From a virus, in IMG/VR virus record IMGVR_UViG_3300042889_002648, positions 1-64,000 of that record: a stretch of DNA of 64,000 bases. One strand, 5' to 3'. Within the stretch, counting starts at the first letter, position 1. Every line of letters begins with the position of its first letter. Of this stretch, positions 18,137-25,507 are shown piece after piece. The notes under the pieces are model-generated. The model saw only the letters and a program-made list of their open reading frames with translations. It ran no database searches and was not told the DNA's origin. Both the position numbers and the translations under genes were made by a program.

Positions 18137-18390
18137 ACGCTTAATAATTTGGTTACACTAGATACTTTAAAACTGCGCCAATCTTCATTCACGAGGTCAT
18201 AAGCACGGACAATATCAGGATTTTCAATTCGAGGTTTTATTGCTGCTGTTGCCGAAGGAATATACTCTGGCATAAGTTCCTTATACAGCGTACATTTAAG
18301 TTCACGGCTTTCGCCATTAGTTTTTGTAAACCATACGGTGGCTGCTCCAGCTCTTAAGACCTCGAGTATATTTTCTCTAGTGTGATTCAT
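18133..18390 (-). CDS. Small WYL_2/SH3-like domain protein
   Basis: 85 aa. GAATVWFTKTNGESRELKCT and YDLVNEDWRSFKVSSVTKLL match the small Sm/SH3-fold family (WYL_2, DUF2693) common in phages. Such domains often bind nucleotides or RNA. It is first in an operon with its own early promoter at 18415-18443. Confidence 0.7.
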   Translation of the reverse strand: MNHTRENILEVLRAGAATVWFTKTNGESRELKCTLYKELMPEYIPSATAAIKPRIENPDIVRAYDLVNEDWRSFKVSSVTKLLSV

Positions 18391-18414
18391 AATATATATT
18401 TTCTTTACGTTCTA

Positions 18415-18443
18415 ATTTTATCAGGAAACTCTTACATTGTAAA
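18415..18443 (-). promoter_or_regulatory. Sigma70-like early promoter, WYL_2-gp33-gp59 operon
   Basis: TTTACA (18438-18443) - 17 nt - TAAAAT (18415-18420), 24 nt before the ATG at 18390. Confidence 0.7.
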
Positions 18444-18451
18444 TAATAAAG

Positions 18452-19054
18452 TTACAATTGTGGGATATCAGCTCTTAAGTATTTAAAGAGAGCTAGTGTT
18501 TGCGCAATATCATAACTTGCATCATGCGCACGTGAATCATCCCATCCTAGTTCAGCGCACTTGCATAGCGTCTCTAGTCTAAAGTTAGGCAGCGCACCAC
18601 GTACACGCATTGTCATCCAAGCTGCAGCCTGCATTACGCAAATAGGTGGATTCCAAAACCAACTCCCAAAGAAAGAGTCGCCATTCTTTTTGAAAAACTC
18701 ACGCATAAAGTCTGCATCAAATTTAGCATTATATGCAACAAAATGCAACTTGTCGGCCTTATTATATTTGTCACAATGACGCGATAAGAATCCAACAAAT
18801 TGACGATATGCATCAGGCGCTTTAAGCTGTAGATTATCGAGTGTGTCCGCGGTCATGCCTGTCTTTTGCAATGCTTCGGGCGCAACATGCTCCATCGAGA
18901 GCGGTGTGAACCTCAAGTCAATACGATCAATTTCTTCATATTTCTCATCGGTTACAATTGCACAAATTTGAAAAATGTTATTATTTTCAAAGTCTGTACC
19001 TGTAGTTTCAACGTCTAGGAAGACGCTCTTATAGCCATTATATAGTGTACTCAT
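18452..19054 (-). CDS. DnaQ-like 3'-5' exonuclease (DEDDh)
   Basis: 200 aa. All exonuclease motifs are seen: VFLDVETTG (ExoI, Asp and Glu), YNAKFDADFMREFF (ExoII) and HDASYDIAQT (ExoIII, His and Asp). It resembles RNase T and the epsilon subunit. Substrate is unknown; a stand-alone enzyme could trim RNA or DNA ends. It lies 5 bp after a small lipoprotein gene. Confidence 0.85.
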   Translation of the reverse strand: MSTLYNGYKSVFLDVETTGTDFENNNIFQICAIVTDEKYEEIDRIDLRFTPLSMEHVAPEALQKTGMTADTLDNLQLKAPDAYRQFVGFLSRHCDKYNKADKLHFVAYNAKFDADFMREFFKKNGDSFFGSWFWNPPICVMQAAAWMTMRVRGALPNFRLETLCKCAELGWDDSRAHDASYDIAQTLALFKYLRADIPQL

Positions 19055-19059
19055 AAAAT

Positions 19060-19281
19060 TTAATAATGTAAAATGTAAGGCATACCATCTCCGCCAGTGA
19101 CAAGACGACCATTATACGGAAGTGCAGGACGCGGATCAAATCCATGACCGTATGGTGTCACTTGTGCAGAAGGCATCCGATGTGGATATGTTGCAGCGCT
19201 ATAGCTTTGACGATAGGGAACGGCGGACGGCTCACATGAAGATAGCGCTGCCACAAGTAATATGTATAGGTATCGTTTCAT
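19060..19281 (-). CDS. Small lipoprotein, possible outer spanin
   Basis: 73 aa from MKRYLYILL (19281). A short hydrophobic signal ends in a lipobox, ALSSC, so the mature protein would start at Cys. The remainder is Pro/Tyr/Gly-rich and exported. Phage outer spanins are small Pro-rich lipoproteins, and an amidase lysin is the next gene upstream (19584-20336), so a lysis role is plausible. No inner-spanin partner was found. Confidence 0.65.
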   Translation of the reverse strand: MKRYLYILLVAALSSCEPSAVPYRQSYSAATYPHRMPSAQVTPYGHGFDPRPALPYNGRLVTGGDGMPYILHY

Positions 19282-19367
19282 TCCAATGTCCAATCGTAAT
19301 CGGTTAAATCAAATATCCAATCGTAATCGGTTAAATCAAATATCTCATCTTGTACCTTTTCTTCCAT
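19278..19367 (-). CDS. 29-residue ORF with duplicated acidic nonapeptide
   Basis: MEEKVQDE followed by IFDLTDYDW twice and TLE. The repeat arises from an exact 27-bp tandem duplication (19290-19343) that keeps frame. The stop overlaps the lipoprotein ATG (ATGA), suggesting coupled translation. An early promoter lies 6 nt upstream of its ATG, so the mRNA would be leaderless. Translation is not proven. Confidence 0.45.
   Translation of the reverse strand: MEEKVQDEIFDLTDYDWIFDLTDYDWTLE
19290..19343. repeat. 27-bp perfect tandem duplication
   Basis: Two exact copies of a 27-bp unit beginning CCAATCGTAATC, adjoining at 19316/19317. It lies inside the 29-codon ORF. Confidence 0.95.
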
Positions 19368-19373
19368 AGATTT

Positions 19374-19402
19374 ATTATATCAAAACTATGAATACTTGTA
19401 AA
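19374..19402 (-). promoter_or_regulatory. Sigma70-like early promoter, small ORF-lipoprotein
   Basis: TTTACA (19397-19402) - 17 nt - TATAAT (19374-19379). The -10 box ends 6 nt before the ATG at 19367. Confidence 0.75.
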
Positions 19403-19431
19403 GGATAAAATGATATATATGATAATTTTTT

Positions 19432-19509
19432 CTATCCTTTATCATCCTTGATGACCGGCAAGCCTGCTTTCAGCACATACTTTGATGCCTTCTTGGAATA
19501 GAAGATACC
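19432..19509 (-). pseudogene. Possible remnant of a coding 3' end
   Basis: A 25-codon open stretch without ATG reads GIFYSKKASKYVLKAGLPVI then KDDKG and stop, which looks like real protein sequence. It starts directly after an in-frame stop. It sits in the otherwise empty 19403-19583 gap. It may be the decayed end of a lost gene; chance cannot be excluded. Confidence 0.25.
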
Positions 19510-19583
19510 TTATTGGTTATTCTATAAACTATAGATTTATCTATACAAAAACTCCGTGAAAATTCACAGTGATGTGAAAATAA

Positions 19584-20336
19584 TTAATTTTTTTTCACTA
19601 TATCAGATTGCAGTTCGGCTGCACTTGCGACGGTGGTTGCATTGCTCTTATCATAGCGTGCACTCTCAATCCATACATTTGCAAAGAAGGTCATACCGTT
19701 TTTAACTTTAAGTGCCTTTGCTGCTTCTGCTGCAGTATATCCTTTATGTTGAGTTGCATATTCTACAACAGAGACTTCATCTGTTTGTGGCGGAGTCTGA
19801 GCTTTAGAGTTGCTCGAACCTTGAGCTAATGCGATAAAATGTTCTTTAGTGACCTTGCGCCCAGGGCATGTTTTTGATGTCTTAGGATCATCACGATGAA
19901 ACTTTAGAGTATCTTCATTTAATGGTATATCCAACCATTCAAAAAGAGCTTTAGTTGCCGCTGCAGCAGTGCGTAGTGCGGCTGCGCCACGTCCATTTAG
20001 TGGATCTTCACAATCATAATCGCCAAGGATTTCAATGCCGATTGAAGTGCGGTTAAATGAAACAGCATGTATGCCTGTCATACACAGCGGAGTCATACCA
20101 AAGATTTGATCATCATCAATGAAAAGATGTGGACCTTTACTCCAACCTAGAGATTGGTAAAAACCTTTGATGTTATGAATATGCTGTACTGTAAATCCGT
20201 TTGGACGCTGTGCTAATGACGGCGCTCCAGTGTGATGGATTGTTACACTCTTAGCAAAGGTTGGCTGTTTTAAGCCGCTAAGATATTCCTTAAATGAATC
20301 TACACTCCAAACTTTACCTACATTCTCGTATGACAT
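19584..20336 (-). CDS. N-acetylmuramoyl-L-alanine amidase (PGRP/Amidase_2) endolysin
   Basis: 250 aa. Zinc ligands of the family appear as SVTIHHTGAP (first His) and HRDDPKTSKTCPGRKV (second His and Cys); GPHLFIDDDQIFGMTP and SIGIEILGDYD are also typical of type 2 amidases such as T7 lysozyme. The C-terminal 80 residues contain YATQHKGYTAAEAAKALKV, perhaps a wall-binding or helical domain. No signal peptide is seen, so release would need a holin. A late box lies 19 nt upstream. Confidence 0.9.
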   Translation of the reverse strand: MSYENVGKVWSVDSFKEYLSGLKQPTFAKSVTIHHTGAPSLAQRPNGFTVQHIHNIKGFYQSLGWSKGPHLFIDDDQIFGMTPLCMTGIHAVSFNRTSIGIEILGDYDCEDPLNGRGAAALRTAAAATKALFEWLDIPLNEDTLKFHRDDPKTSKTCPGRKVTKEHFIALAQGSSNSKAQTPPQTDEVSVVEYATQHKGYTAAEAAKALKVKNGMTFFANVWIESARYDKSNATTVASAAELQSDIVKKN

Positions 20337-20355
20337 AACAGTATTTTTCTACTGT

Positions 20356-20363
20356 TATTTATA
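20356..20363 (-). promoter_or_regulatory. T4-type late promoter box, amidase
   Basis: TATAAATA followed by A, 19 nt before the amidase ATG at 20336. Confidence 0.65.
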
Positions 20364-20369
20364 CGAGAA

Positions 20370-20393
20370 ACTCTCTGCGGTTAAGCAGAGAGT
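20370..20393 (-). terminator. Hairpin at the end of the 20381-20581 gene
   Basis: A 9-bp stem ACTCTCTGC/GCAGAGAGT with a 6-nt loop overlaps the stop codon; the U-run after it is short (UUUC). A weak terminator. Confidence 0.45.
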
Positions 20394-20581
20394 GGATTGA
20401 ATGTTGAAGACTTTAGAGCACGCTGATATTCTTCAGCTACTGCATCTTCATATTGATTTTTACTTTCGTCATATTTCGCAGATTCTACGGACTTACAAAG
20501 GCTGCGATCTGCTGCATGACGTTGTGCAAGAGTAATAATAAGGGCTTTACGATCGGCAAGTTGTTTTTCTAATGTGGTCAT
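20381..20581 (-). CDS. Small helical protein, function unknown
   Basis: 66 aa from MTTLEKQLADRKALIITLAQ at 20581; an upstream in-frame Met would lie inside the promoter. It is predicted all-helical and highly charged. An early promoter at 20606-20634 and terminators on both sides make it a single-gene unit, as for small host-takeover proteins. Confidence 0.6.
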   Translation of the reverse strand: MTTLEKQLADRKALIITLAQRHAADRSLCKSVESAKYDESKNQYEDAVAEEYQRALKSSTFNPLSA

Positions 20582-20605
20582 ATATTTTGTTTTGGTTACA
20601 AGATT

Positions 20606-20634
20606 ATTATACACTATTTGTAGCCAAATGTAAA
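20606..20634 (-). promoter_or_regulatory. Sigma70-like early promoter
   Basis: TTTACA (20629-20634) - 17 nt - TATAAT (20606-20611), 24 nt before the ATG at 20581. The extended form TAGTGTATAATAATC recurs at 25.5 and 36.7 kb. Confidence 0.82.
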
Positions 20635-20654
20635 TAAAAAAATGATGAAACTGT

Positions 20655-20691
20655 GAAAAAAATGAAAAACCTATAGATACGTATAGGTTTT
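20655..20691 (-). terminator. Terminator after the UV endonuclease gene
   Basis: A 10-bp stem AAAACCTATA/TATAGGTTTT (20666-20675 with 20682-20691) with a 6-nt loop, followed on the minus strand by a U-rich run. Confidence 0.75.
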
Positions 20692-20731
20692 ATTTTTCTC
20701 CAAAAATCATATTTTTTACGAAAAACCGCAT

Positions 20732-21652
20732 TTATGAGCGGAAAAATGACTCTAGGATATGAGCAATAGCGTCATCTTTGGCTTTGAGTTCCACTTCCCA
20801 AGTAACATCGGAGTGCTGCGCGACCACATGTGGCAGATGAGTTGCATAGTCTGCATGACTACGAGTACTGCCAATACCTTCACTCCAATGGAAGACGGGT
20901 GTATGTCCACGCCATGTCTTTCTAAAGCGTGCAGCATTTTCCACAGGATCGGATGATGAATTACAAACATCATGCAGGTTATCATATACGAGTGGTATCT
21001 TATCTCCAAAGTTTTCGTATAGTGCATCACAATTCCAATATGCCTTATCCTCGTTTTCTAGGACCAGCCGATTGCGTACACCTTCGTTGCATTGACCTAG
21101 GTTGGCGCAAAAGCGCGAGACATATTCATCTAGCGTTTCGCGACGTTCTTCAGGAGTCTTGTTTAAATGCAAACACATTGGAGAACTGTAGTCGTGTGCA
21201 GCACCCATCATGTCGAGTACTGCGCTCTGATGATTTAGTTCTAGTATGGTACGGCGTACAACATCAGGATTATAGCTTACAAGTACATTAAATTGGTCAG
21301 GATGAGAACTTAAGGTAATATCATTCGCACGTGCATAGTCGCCGGCGGCACTTAGGTTTGCGGAGATAGTGTCAAAGTTATGCAGGTCCGTGTATGATAA
21401 TTCCAGTGTAGAGTCAGTGACCAACGGGAATAGAGAACTGCTAACACGATAGTGCCGTGCTCCTGCCGCATGTGCTGCACGCAATGTTTGTAGGACATGC
21501 CGTGAATTGTGTAGGATGCGCTCCGATAGTACTTCAATACTCTTTTCTCTAGAGTTGCTTAAAAAGCTTTTGCGAGTCATTGTTTTGGCAGCAACTTTTT
21601 GTTTTGCCAACCGTGCGCTAATACAAACCAATCCTAGTCGAGGTATCTTCAT
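20732..21652 (-). CDS. uvsE: UV damage endonuclease (UvdE/UvsE family)
   Basis: 306 aa. TIM-barrel family signatures include GLVCISARL, YRVSSSLFPLVTD, LSSHPDQFNVL, LHLNKTPEERRETL, VLENEDKAYWN, PLVYDNLHDVCN and FHWSEGIGS. His, Glu and Asp residues in these motifs bind the metals. The enzyme nicks 5' to pyrimidine dimers. It takes the place of T4 DenV here. It has its own early promoter 5 nt before the ATG, which predicts a leaderless mRNA, and its own terminator. Confidence 0.92.
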   Translation of the reverse strand: MKIPRLGLVCISARLAKQKVAAKTMTRKSFLSNSREKSIEVLSERILHNSRHVLQTLRAAHAAGARHYRVSSSLFPLVTDSTLELSYTDLHNFDTISANLSAAGDYARANDITLSSHPDQFNVLVSYNPDVVRRTILELNHQSAVLDMMGAAHDYSSPMCLHLNKTPEERRETLDEYVSRFCANLGQCNEGVRNRLVLENEDKAYWNCDALYENFGDKIPLVYDNLHDVCNSSSDPVENAARFRKTWRGHTPVFHWSEGIGSTRSHADYATHLPHVVAQHSDVTWEVELKAKDDAIAHILESFFRS

Positions 21653-21657
21653 AATTA

Positions 21658-21686
21658 ATTATATACTATAAATGTCACTTTGTAAA
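21658..21686 (-). promoter_or_regulatory. Sigma70-like early promoter, UV endonuclease
   Basis: TTTACA (21681-21686) - 17 nt - TATAAT (21658-21663). The -10 box ends 5 nt before the ATG at 21652. Confidence 0.8.
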
Positions 21687-21720
21687 TAAAAAAAGCCAGA
21701 GAAAAACTCCTCTGGCTTTT
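21684..21720 (-). terminator. Terminator after the 21742-21960 gene
   Basis: An 11-bp stem AAAAGCCAGAG/CTCTGGCTTTT (21691-21701 with 21710-21720) and a U-run on the minus strand. It abuts the UV endonuclease promoter. Confidence 0.85.
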
Positions 21721-21741
21721 GAGCTGTTTTAGTCCCGATCT

Positions 21742-21960
21742 TTATCGACCTTCAATAAATGCATAGAGCGCATTTGCTCTAACAATAATTTCTTGCGGAT
21801 CTGGCAATGTAAGATCAATTTTTGAAATATCTCGATTGCCGTTTTCGTCACATGGAATTGACTCTCGGTGTGATTGCAGTGACTCATGATAGCGAGTCAT
21901 AATATCACCGTGTGCGAGTCCTAGTAATTCCAGTCGTATTTCGTATGCGTTTTTGTTCAT
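21742..21960 (-). CDS. Small conserved phage protein, function unknown
   Basis: 72 aa from MNKNAYEIRLELLGLAHGDI (21960); a longer frame to 22029 would run into the upstream terminator. The pattern MNKNAYEIRLE...YHESL is familiar from marine T4-like phages, without a function. Terminators on both sides isolate it. Confidence 0.65.
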   Translation of the reverse strand: MNKNAYEIRLELLGLAHGDIMTRYHESLQSHRESIPCDENGNRDISKIDLTLPDPQEIIVRANALYAFIEGR

Positions 21961-22028
21961 GTTTTTTCTGTGTCTGTGTTGTTTTTGTTCCGATGGACAA
22001 CTGCGTCCATCAAATTTATATATACACA

Positions 22029-22063
22029 AAAAGTCTGCAAAGTATAAACATCTGCAGACTTTT
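22029..22063 (-). terminator. Terminator after the 22085-22507 gene
   Basis: An 11-bp stem AAAAGTCTGCA/TGCAGACTTTT (22029-22039 with 22053-22063) with a 13-nt loop; the stem ends in U. Confidence 0.7.
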
Positions 22064-22084
22064 GCATTTTATAGAATGTAATAT

Positions 22085-22507
22085 TTACTTTTGTGCGCCG
22101 TACCATGCGCCCAATGCCATGCGGATGCGTTCTTTTTTGCTCTTGCCGTCAAACATTGGATTTTTGCTGTCAATGAAGTCTCTGATCCAAACTCCAGCAT
22201 CGTCTGATGGGTCCAGTGCTTCTGTTACACTGCCACCGCCGTCTTCTTTAGAGTCATGTGAGCTCATGAATTGTGCAACGTCAACAAGCATGTCTGCCGC
22301 AACAGCTACTTCCGATTGCGCCCATTCAGGAAACTCTTTTCCACTTTGACTAAGCTCAAGACAAGCTTGTGCATTGCGTACTATAGTCTTAAGCTGATTT
22401 TCAATCATCTTGGAGTCATAATAGTTTTCTTCTTGTAGTGACCCGTTTAGGATTGCAGTCGCAGCGCTTAGCAATCCGTCATTTAAGTTTTGTCCAAATG
22501 ATTTCAT
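22085..22507 (-). CDS. Predicted internal/prohead-associated protein
   Basis: 140 aa from MKSFGQNLNDGLLSAATAIL (22507); a longer frame would overlap the upstream gene. SLQE-E near residue 28 fits the (L/I)xE site of T4 prohead protease gp21. The C-terminus NPMFDGKSKKERIRMALGAW is a motif seen in several marine phage proteins. The N-terminus resembles that of the proteins at 30773 and 31345. Capsid location is inference. Confidence 0.6.
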   Translation of the reverse strand: MKSFGQNLNDGLLSAATAILNGSLQEENYYDSKMIENQLKTIVRNAQACLELSQSGKEFPEWAQSEVAVAADMLVDVAQFMSSHDSKEDGGGSVTEALDPSDDAGVWIRDFIDSKNPMFDGKSKKERIRMALGAWYGAQK

Positions 22508-22514
22508 ATTTTTA

Positions 22515-23783
22515 TTATTCTTCGATTGCGATTTCCATTTCAATGCCTTCCCAAAGGCTAATAACTTTACCAAGATATTTTTCCATCTCTGCAAAATCTT
22601 TTTTATAGCCTTCACCAAATTCTGCAATAATGGATTTTGCAAGATTTGAATTTGGAGAGAAATAACGCTCGCATTTCATTAAAGAAGCAACTGCTTCTTT
22701 ATATCCTGCGCTAATTGCATACTTTTCTTTTATTTCATGTCCAGGACAGAAGCTTTCTTTATATTCCAAGTAATGATCAAAGCTCGTCGGAGTATACTTT
22801 ACTCCTACCCCAGCCAGCCTTCCTTTTAGTGAACTTAAATCAAATTTTCTTTTTCCGAGTACATCAAGAACTGCTTTAAAGTATTTCTTATATCCATTTC
22901 CCACGGTTCTATATGAATTTTTCCCGTGGTAATTATTAACAACGTATGTTGCTAATGATTGTGTTGTTTTTTTATTGATAGCGGCAATTTCGTCTTCCAA
23001 TGATTTTTCTTCAAGAGTCTCTTCAGATGTTGACTCTAACTTTTCTTTGATTGGTGCCATTCTTTGATACTTGTCAGTATTTGGATATTTGCTACGAACA
23101 ATTTCAATTGCTTTTTGCGCAATCATTTTTGTTTCTTTAGCACCATTTGGCTTCATGACTGCATCATACATTTTTTCCAGCAGTTTATAAATTTCTGGAT
23201 AACGCTTATGGATTTCCTCGCGAGACACACGGAAGGATATGTTTGTAACATCAGTAAGTTTATTATCGGGGAGGTCAATAATGCTTTGTAATTCGTCAAT
23301 AAGTACAGCTGGTGTTAATGACTTATAACCACGAGCTTCATTTAATTTAGTGAGCGCGCTCAACACAAAATCGGAACTGCCAATCTTTCGTTGATTAAAT
23401 GTGATCTTTGTCTTTGGCAAGTCTTTTGCTTTGAATGTAATACTGTTTACGCCAATTTCAAGTACTCTTCCAAAGTTGGTATCATCACCAATGTTGAGAG
23501 TTGCTACTTTCTTTACAATGTCAATTGTATTTTCATTTAGCGGTGCGCCAAGAGCTTTACGTGCTGCTTCTAAAATAGATTCTGTGTTTTCCATATTTGT
23601 ATTTGATTCTTTAAATAGGTCAAGACGAAGAGATGTTAGTGGAATAAGACTAGATCCAATACCACGAACGGCAAGACGTCCATCTTTCATCTTAACAACT
23701 TTTTCTTTAAAGGTAAGAGGACCGTTATACCATACAACGATATCGCCAACCGTAAGAGTATTTATATCCTTTACCGCTGTCAT
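22515..23783 (-). CDS. Hypothetical protein, possibly virion-internal
   Basis: 422 aa. The N-terminus INTLTVGDIVVWYNGPLTFK looks like a small beta barrel, repeated in KKVATLNIGDDTNFGRVLEI. Residues about 60-95 contain ILEAARKALGAPLNE-N, with an LxE site. The rest is helical and charged. It is followed by the 22085 gene with a 7-bp gap and preceded by a late box 5 nt from its ATG, so it is a late gene. No family is recognised. Confidence 0.6.
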   Translation of the reverse strand: MTAVKDINTLTVGDIVVWYNGPLTFKEKVVKMKDGRLAVRGIGSSLIPLTSLRLDLFKESNTNMENTESILEAARKALGAPLNENTIDIVKKVATLNIGDDTNFGRVLEIGVNSITFKAKDLPKTKITFNQRKIGSSDFVLSALTKLNEARGYKSLTPAVLIDELQSIIDLPDNKLTDVTNISFRVSREEIHKRYPEIYKLLEKMYDAVMKPNGAKETKMIAQKAIEIVRSKYPNTDKYQRMAPIKEKLESTSEETLEEKSLEDEIAAINKKTTQSLATYVVNNYHGKNSYRTVGNGYKKYFKAVLDVLGKRKFDLSSLKGRLAGVGVKYTPTSFDHYLEYKESFCPGHEIKEKYAISAGYKEAVASLMKCERYFSPNSNLAKSIIAEFGEGYKKDFAEMEKYLGKVISLWEGIEMEIAIEE

Positions 23784-23788
23784 AAATC

Positions 23789-23796
23789 TATTTATA
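23789..23796 (-). promoter_or_regulatory. T4-type late promoter box
   Basis: TATAAATA followed by G, 5 nt before the ATG at 23783; predicts a leaderless late mRNA. Confidence 0.7.
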
Positions 23797-24487
23797 CTTT
23801 CTCATATTCAAAGAGTTCTGAAATATCAAGTATGCGACTAATCACGCCATTTCGCGGCATGCTTGCACGACAATGAAAGTGTCCACAGTAGTGTCGCTTA
23901 GCACCACACTTCAATAGTAACTCGTCCACCTGCTTGCGCTCAACTTTTAACTCGTCCCATAGTGTAGGATCACGGTCAATAACCCATTGTATGCCATTCT
24001 TGTCTTGTGGACCAACCCAAGTTGGAGCGGTATGCGTGATAAGTACATCACACTCTGTTACTAGGTCTTCATCATAAGTCAATCTTTCACCGCTCCACCA
24101 ACTACGACCTGGGACTCGTTGCACGCGATCAATGCTAACCGCGCCACCTACAAACAAGAAGCATTCATCATTAATATTTAGCGTGCTATAGTCAGGCAAT
24201 AACTTTAAGTTGTCATAAAGATGATCGCCGTTAAAATAACTAGGATCATCATGGTTGCCGCGTATAGCATACATCACAATGCCACGATTACTTAGCTCAG
24301 AGTCAATCACACTCAACGATTTGCATTCGACTTTAGGATCCTCTCTAAAGCCAACACCAACATCTCCAACGTGTAATATAACAGCATCACGCAAACTTAT
24401 GCGATCAAACAAATGAAAGAGGCTACTCCACTCACCATGAGTGTCGCCAAGTAATAATAATCGGTCTGTCTTTATATTCGTATTCAT
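23792..24487 (-). CDS. Metallophosphoesterase
   Basis: 231 aa with the full calcineurin-like motif set: LLGDTHGE (motif I), VGDVGVG (II), IRGNHDD (III), LITHTAP (IV) and CGHFH (V). It could hydrolyse phosphomonoesters, cyclic nucleotides or RNA 2',3'-ends; T4-like phages also have a Pnkp-type end-healing enzyme with a different fold. No neighbour fixes the substrate. Confidence 0.85.
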   Translation of the reverse strand: MNTNIKTDRLLLLGDTHGEWSSLFHLFDRISLRDAVILHVGDVGVGFREDPKVECKSLSVIDSELSNRGIVMYAIRGNHDDPSYFNGDHLYDNLKLLPDYSTLNINDECFLFVGGAVSIDRVQRVPGRSWWSGERLTYDEDLVTECDVLITHTAPTWVGPQDKNGIQWVIDRDPTLWDELKVERKQVDELLLKCGAKRHYCGHFHCRASMPRNGVISRILDISELFEYEKV

Positions 24488-24510
24488 AATCTTGTAGTTC
24501 TACATTTTCT

Positions 24511-24651
24511 TCAATAGTCATAAGCATATTCTAACACCTGCGCACGAACAGGGTTCCCAACAGAGTCCTCAACAGAGTCCTCAACAGAGTCCCCAACAGA
24601 GTTCCAAACAGAGTTCCTAACAGAGTTCAATATTTTTTCTTCGGTAATCAT
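24511..24651 (-). CDS. 46-residue repeat ORF (N/D-S-V-x tetrapeptides)
   Basis: Starts MITEEKIL, then seven tetrapeptide units NSVR, NSVW, NSVG, DSVE, DSVE, DSVG, NPVR, and ends AQVLEYAYDY. The DNA is seven copies of a 12-bp repeat, so copy number can change without a frameshift. It lies between tRNA-Arg and the phosphoesterase. Nothing of known function matches; a rapidly varying small protein or a chance ORF over a minisatellite are both possible. Confidence 0.45.
   Translation of the reverse strand: MITEEKILNSVRNSVWNSVGDSVEDSVEDSVGNPVRAQVLEYAYDY
24547..24630. repeat. 12-bp minisatellite, seven imperfect copies
   Basis: Unit AACAGAGTtCC(t) on the plus strand, seven contiguous copies, 84 bp. 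Most changes are in the last four bases. It keeps the reading frame of the 46-codon ORF. Confidence 0.95.
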
Positions 24652-24661
24652 AATAAAAAAT

Positions 24662-24741
24662 TGGCGCCCTGAAGAGGACTCGAACCTCCATTGACTCCGA
24701 TTACGGTACTACTGCTTAGAAGGCAGTTCCGGTATCAGGGC
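24662..24741 (-). tRNA. tRNA-Arg(UCU), aberrant D region
   Basis: Acceptor GCCCTGA/TCAGGGC, discriminator G, encoded CCA. Anticodon arm ACTGC-CTTCTAA-GCAGT gives UCU. T arm GGAGG-TTCGAGT-CCTCT is normal. Only 7 nt lie between acceptor and anticodon arm, so a D arm is missing, while the variable region is enlarged (21 nt). Confidence 0.7.
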
Positions 24742-24746
24742 AAAAT

Positions 24747-24833
24747 TGGTACCAATGGTGGGACTCGAACCCACACGCCCATAAGGACAACGGATTTTAA
24801 ATCCGCGACGTCTACCAATTCCGCCACATTGGC
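24747..24833 (-). tRNA. tRNA-Leu(UAA)
   Basis: Acceptor GCCAATG/CATTGGT with encoded CCA, Leu-type D arm (GGCGGAATTGGTAGACG), anticodon arm CGGAT-TTAAAAT-CCG region giving UAA, and a long variable arm. Regular class II tRNA. Confidence 0.93.
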
Positions 24834-24841
24834 ATGTGTTT

Positions 24842-24849
24842 TATTTATA
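24842..24849 (-). promoter_or_regulatory. Late promoter box before tRNA-Leu(UAA)
   Basis: TATAAATA followed by A on the minus strand, 8 nt before the tRNA 5' end. Confidence 0.5.
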
Positions 24850-25090
24850 GCGACTTTAGCAACTCTACAATGAAAAGATCCGTTTCTGTTGCATCACGTT
24901 TAAGTTCATCGGTTGACCATGTATGAGAACTAGTATATGTCTGTGTAACATATACTTTGTCATCACTAATAAAGTGTGAACAACTCCAATCATAACCACA
25001 TTTTTTAAGTGCAGTATAAAATGATTCACGAGCAATTCGCATTCGTTCAGACTCTCCAATTTCAACAATTATTTCTCCTTTAATTTTCAT
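24845..25090 (-). CDS. Small hypothetical protein
   Basis: 81 aa: EIIVEIGESERMRIARESFY, then GYDWSCSHFISDDKVYVTQT and a helical end TETDLFIVELLKSL. An alpha-beta mix with no recognised family. It ends 6 bp after a basic repeat protein gene and before the two tRNAs. Confidence 0.55.
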   Translation of the reverse strand: MKIKGEIIVEIGESERMRIARESFYTALKKCGYDWSCSHFISDDKVYVTQTYTSSHTWSTDELKRDATETDLFIVELLKSL

Positions 25091-25096
25091 AATCTT

Positions 25097-25489
25097 TTAT
25101 TCACATTTACGTCCAACATAATCGCCTACAAATGTAGGAGAATCGCCATCATCAAATTCCAATATACGCTCACCAGCGTTTAGCTGTAATGGCAGTGCAG
25201 CCGCATCTTTCAGCGACATTTTCTTTGCACGCTTAGCGGCACGAGGCGCTTTTTTAGCAGCTCTTTCATTTCGCTTAGCTACCGCTGCTTTGAGTCGTTC
25301 AAGGTGTGCTGCTTTCTTAAGCTTAACTCCTTTGACCTTTGCTGCTTTTTTAGCAGCTCTTTCATTTCGCTTGGTTACAGCTGCTTTAAGGCGTTCACGA
25401 CGTGCTGCTTTTTTAATTGCAATTGCCTTCTTTTTTTCGAGCTGTTCTGCCTTACGAGCAGCAGCTGTTTTTGATTTGATTTCCTTCAT
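25097..25489 (-). CDS. Lys/Arg/Ala-rich repeat protein, histone-like
   Basis: 130 aa from MKEIKSKTAAARKAEQLEKK (25489); the upstream in-frame Met falls just after the promoter. Two copies of ERLKAAV(T/A)KRNERAAKKA (about 28-45 and 60-77) form a strongly basic, helical body like histone H1-type tails. The last 35 residues are acidic/neutral (ILEFDDGDSPTFVGDY). It probably binds DNA or RNA. An early promoter at 25508-25536 drives it. Confidence 0.65.
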   Translation of the reverse strand: MKEIKSKTAAARKAEQLEKKKAIAIKKAARRERLKAAVTKRNERAAKKAAKVKGVKLKKAAHLERLKAAVAKRNERAAKKAPRAAKRAKKMSLKDAAALPLQLNAGERILEFDDGDSPTFVGDYVGRKCE

Positions 25490-25507
25490 AGTATTGGTTA
25501 CGTGATT

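Noticed and set aside
19290-24630. CRISPR-like repeats
   Set aside because: The 27-bp and 12-bp repeats are directly tandem with no spacers, and both fall in small reading frames.
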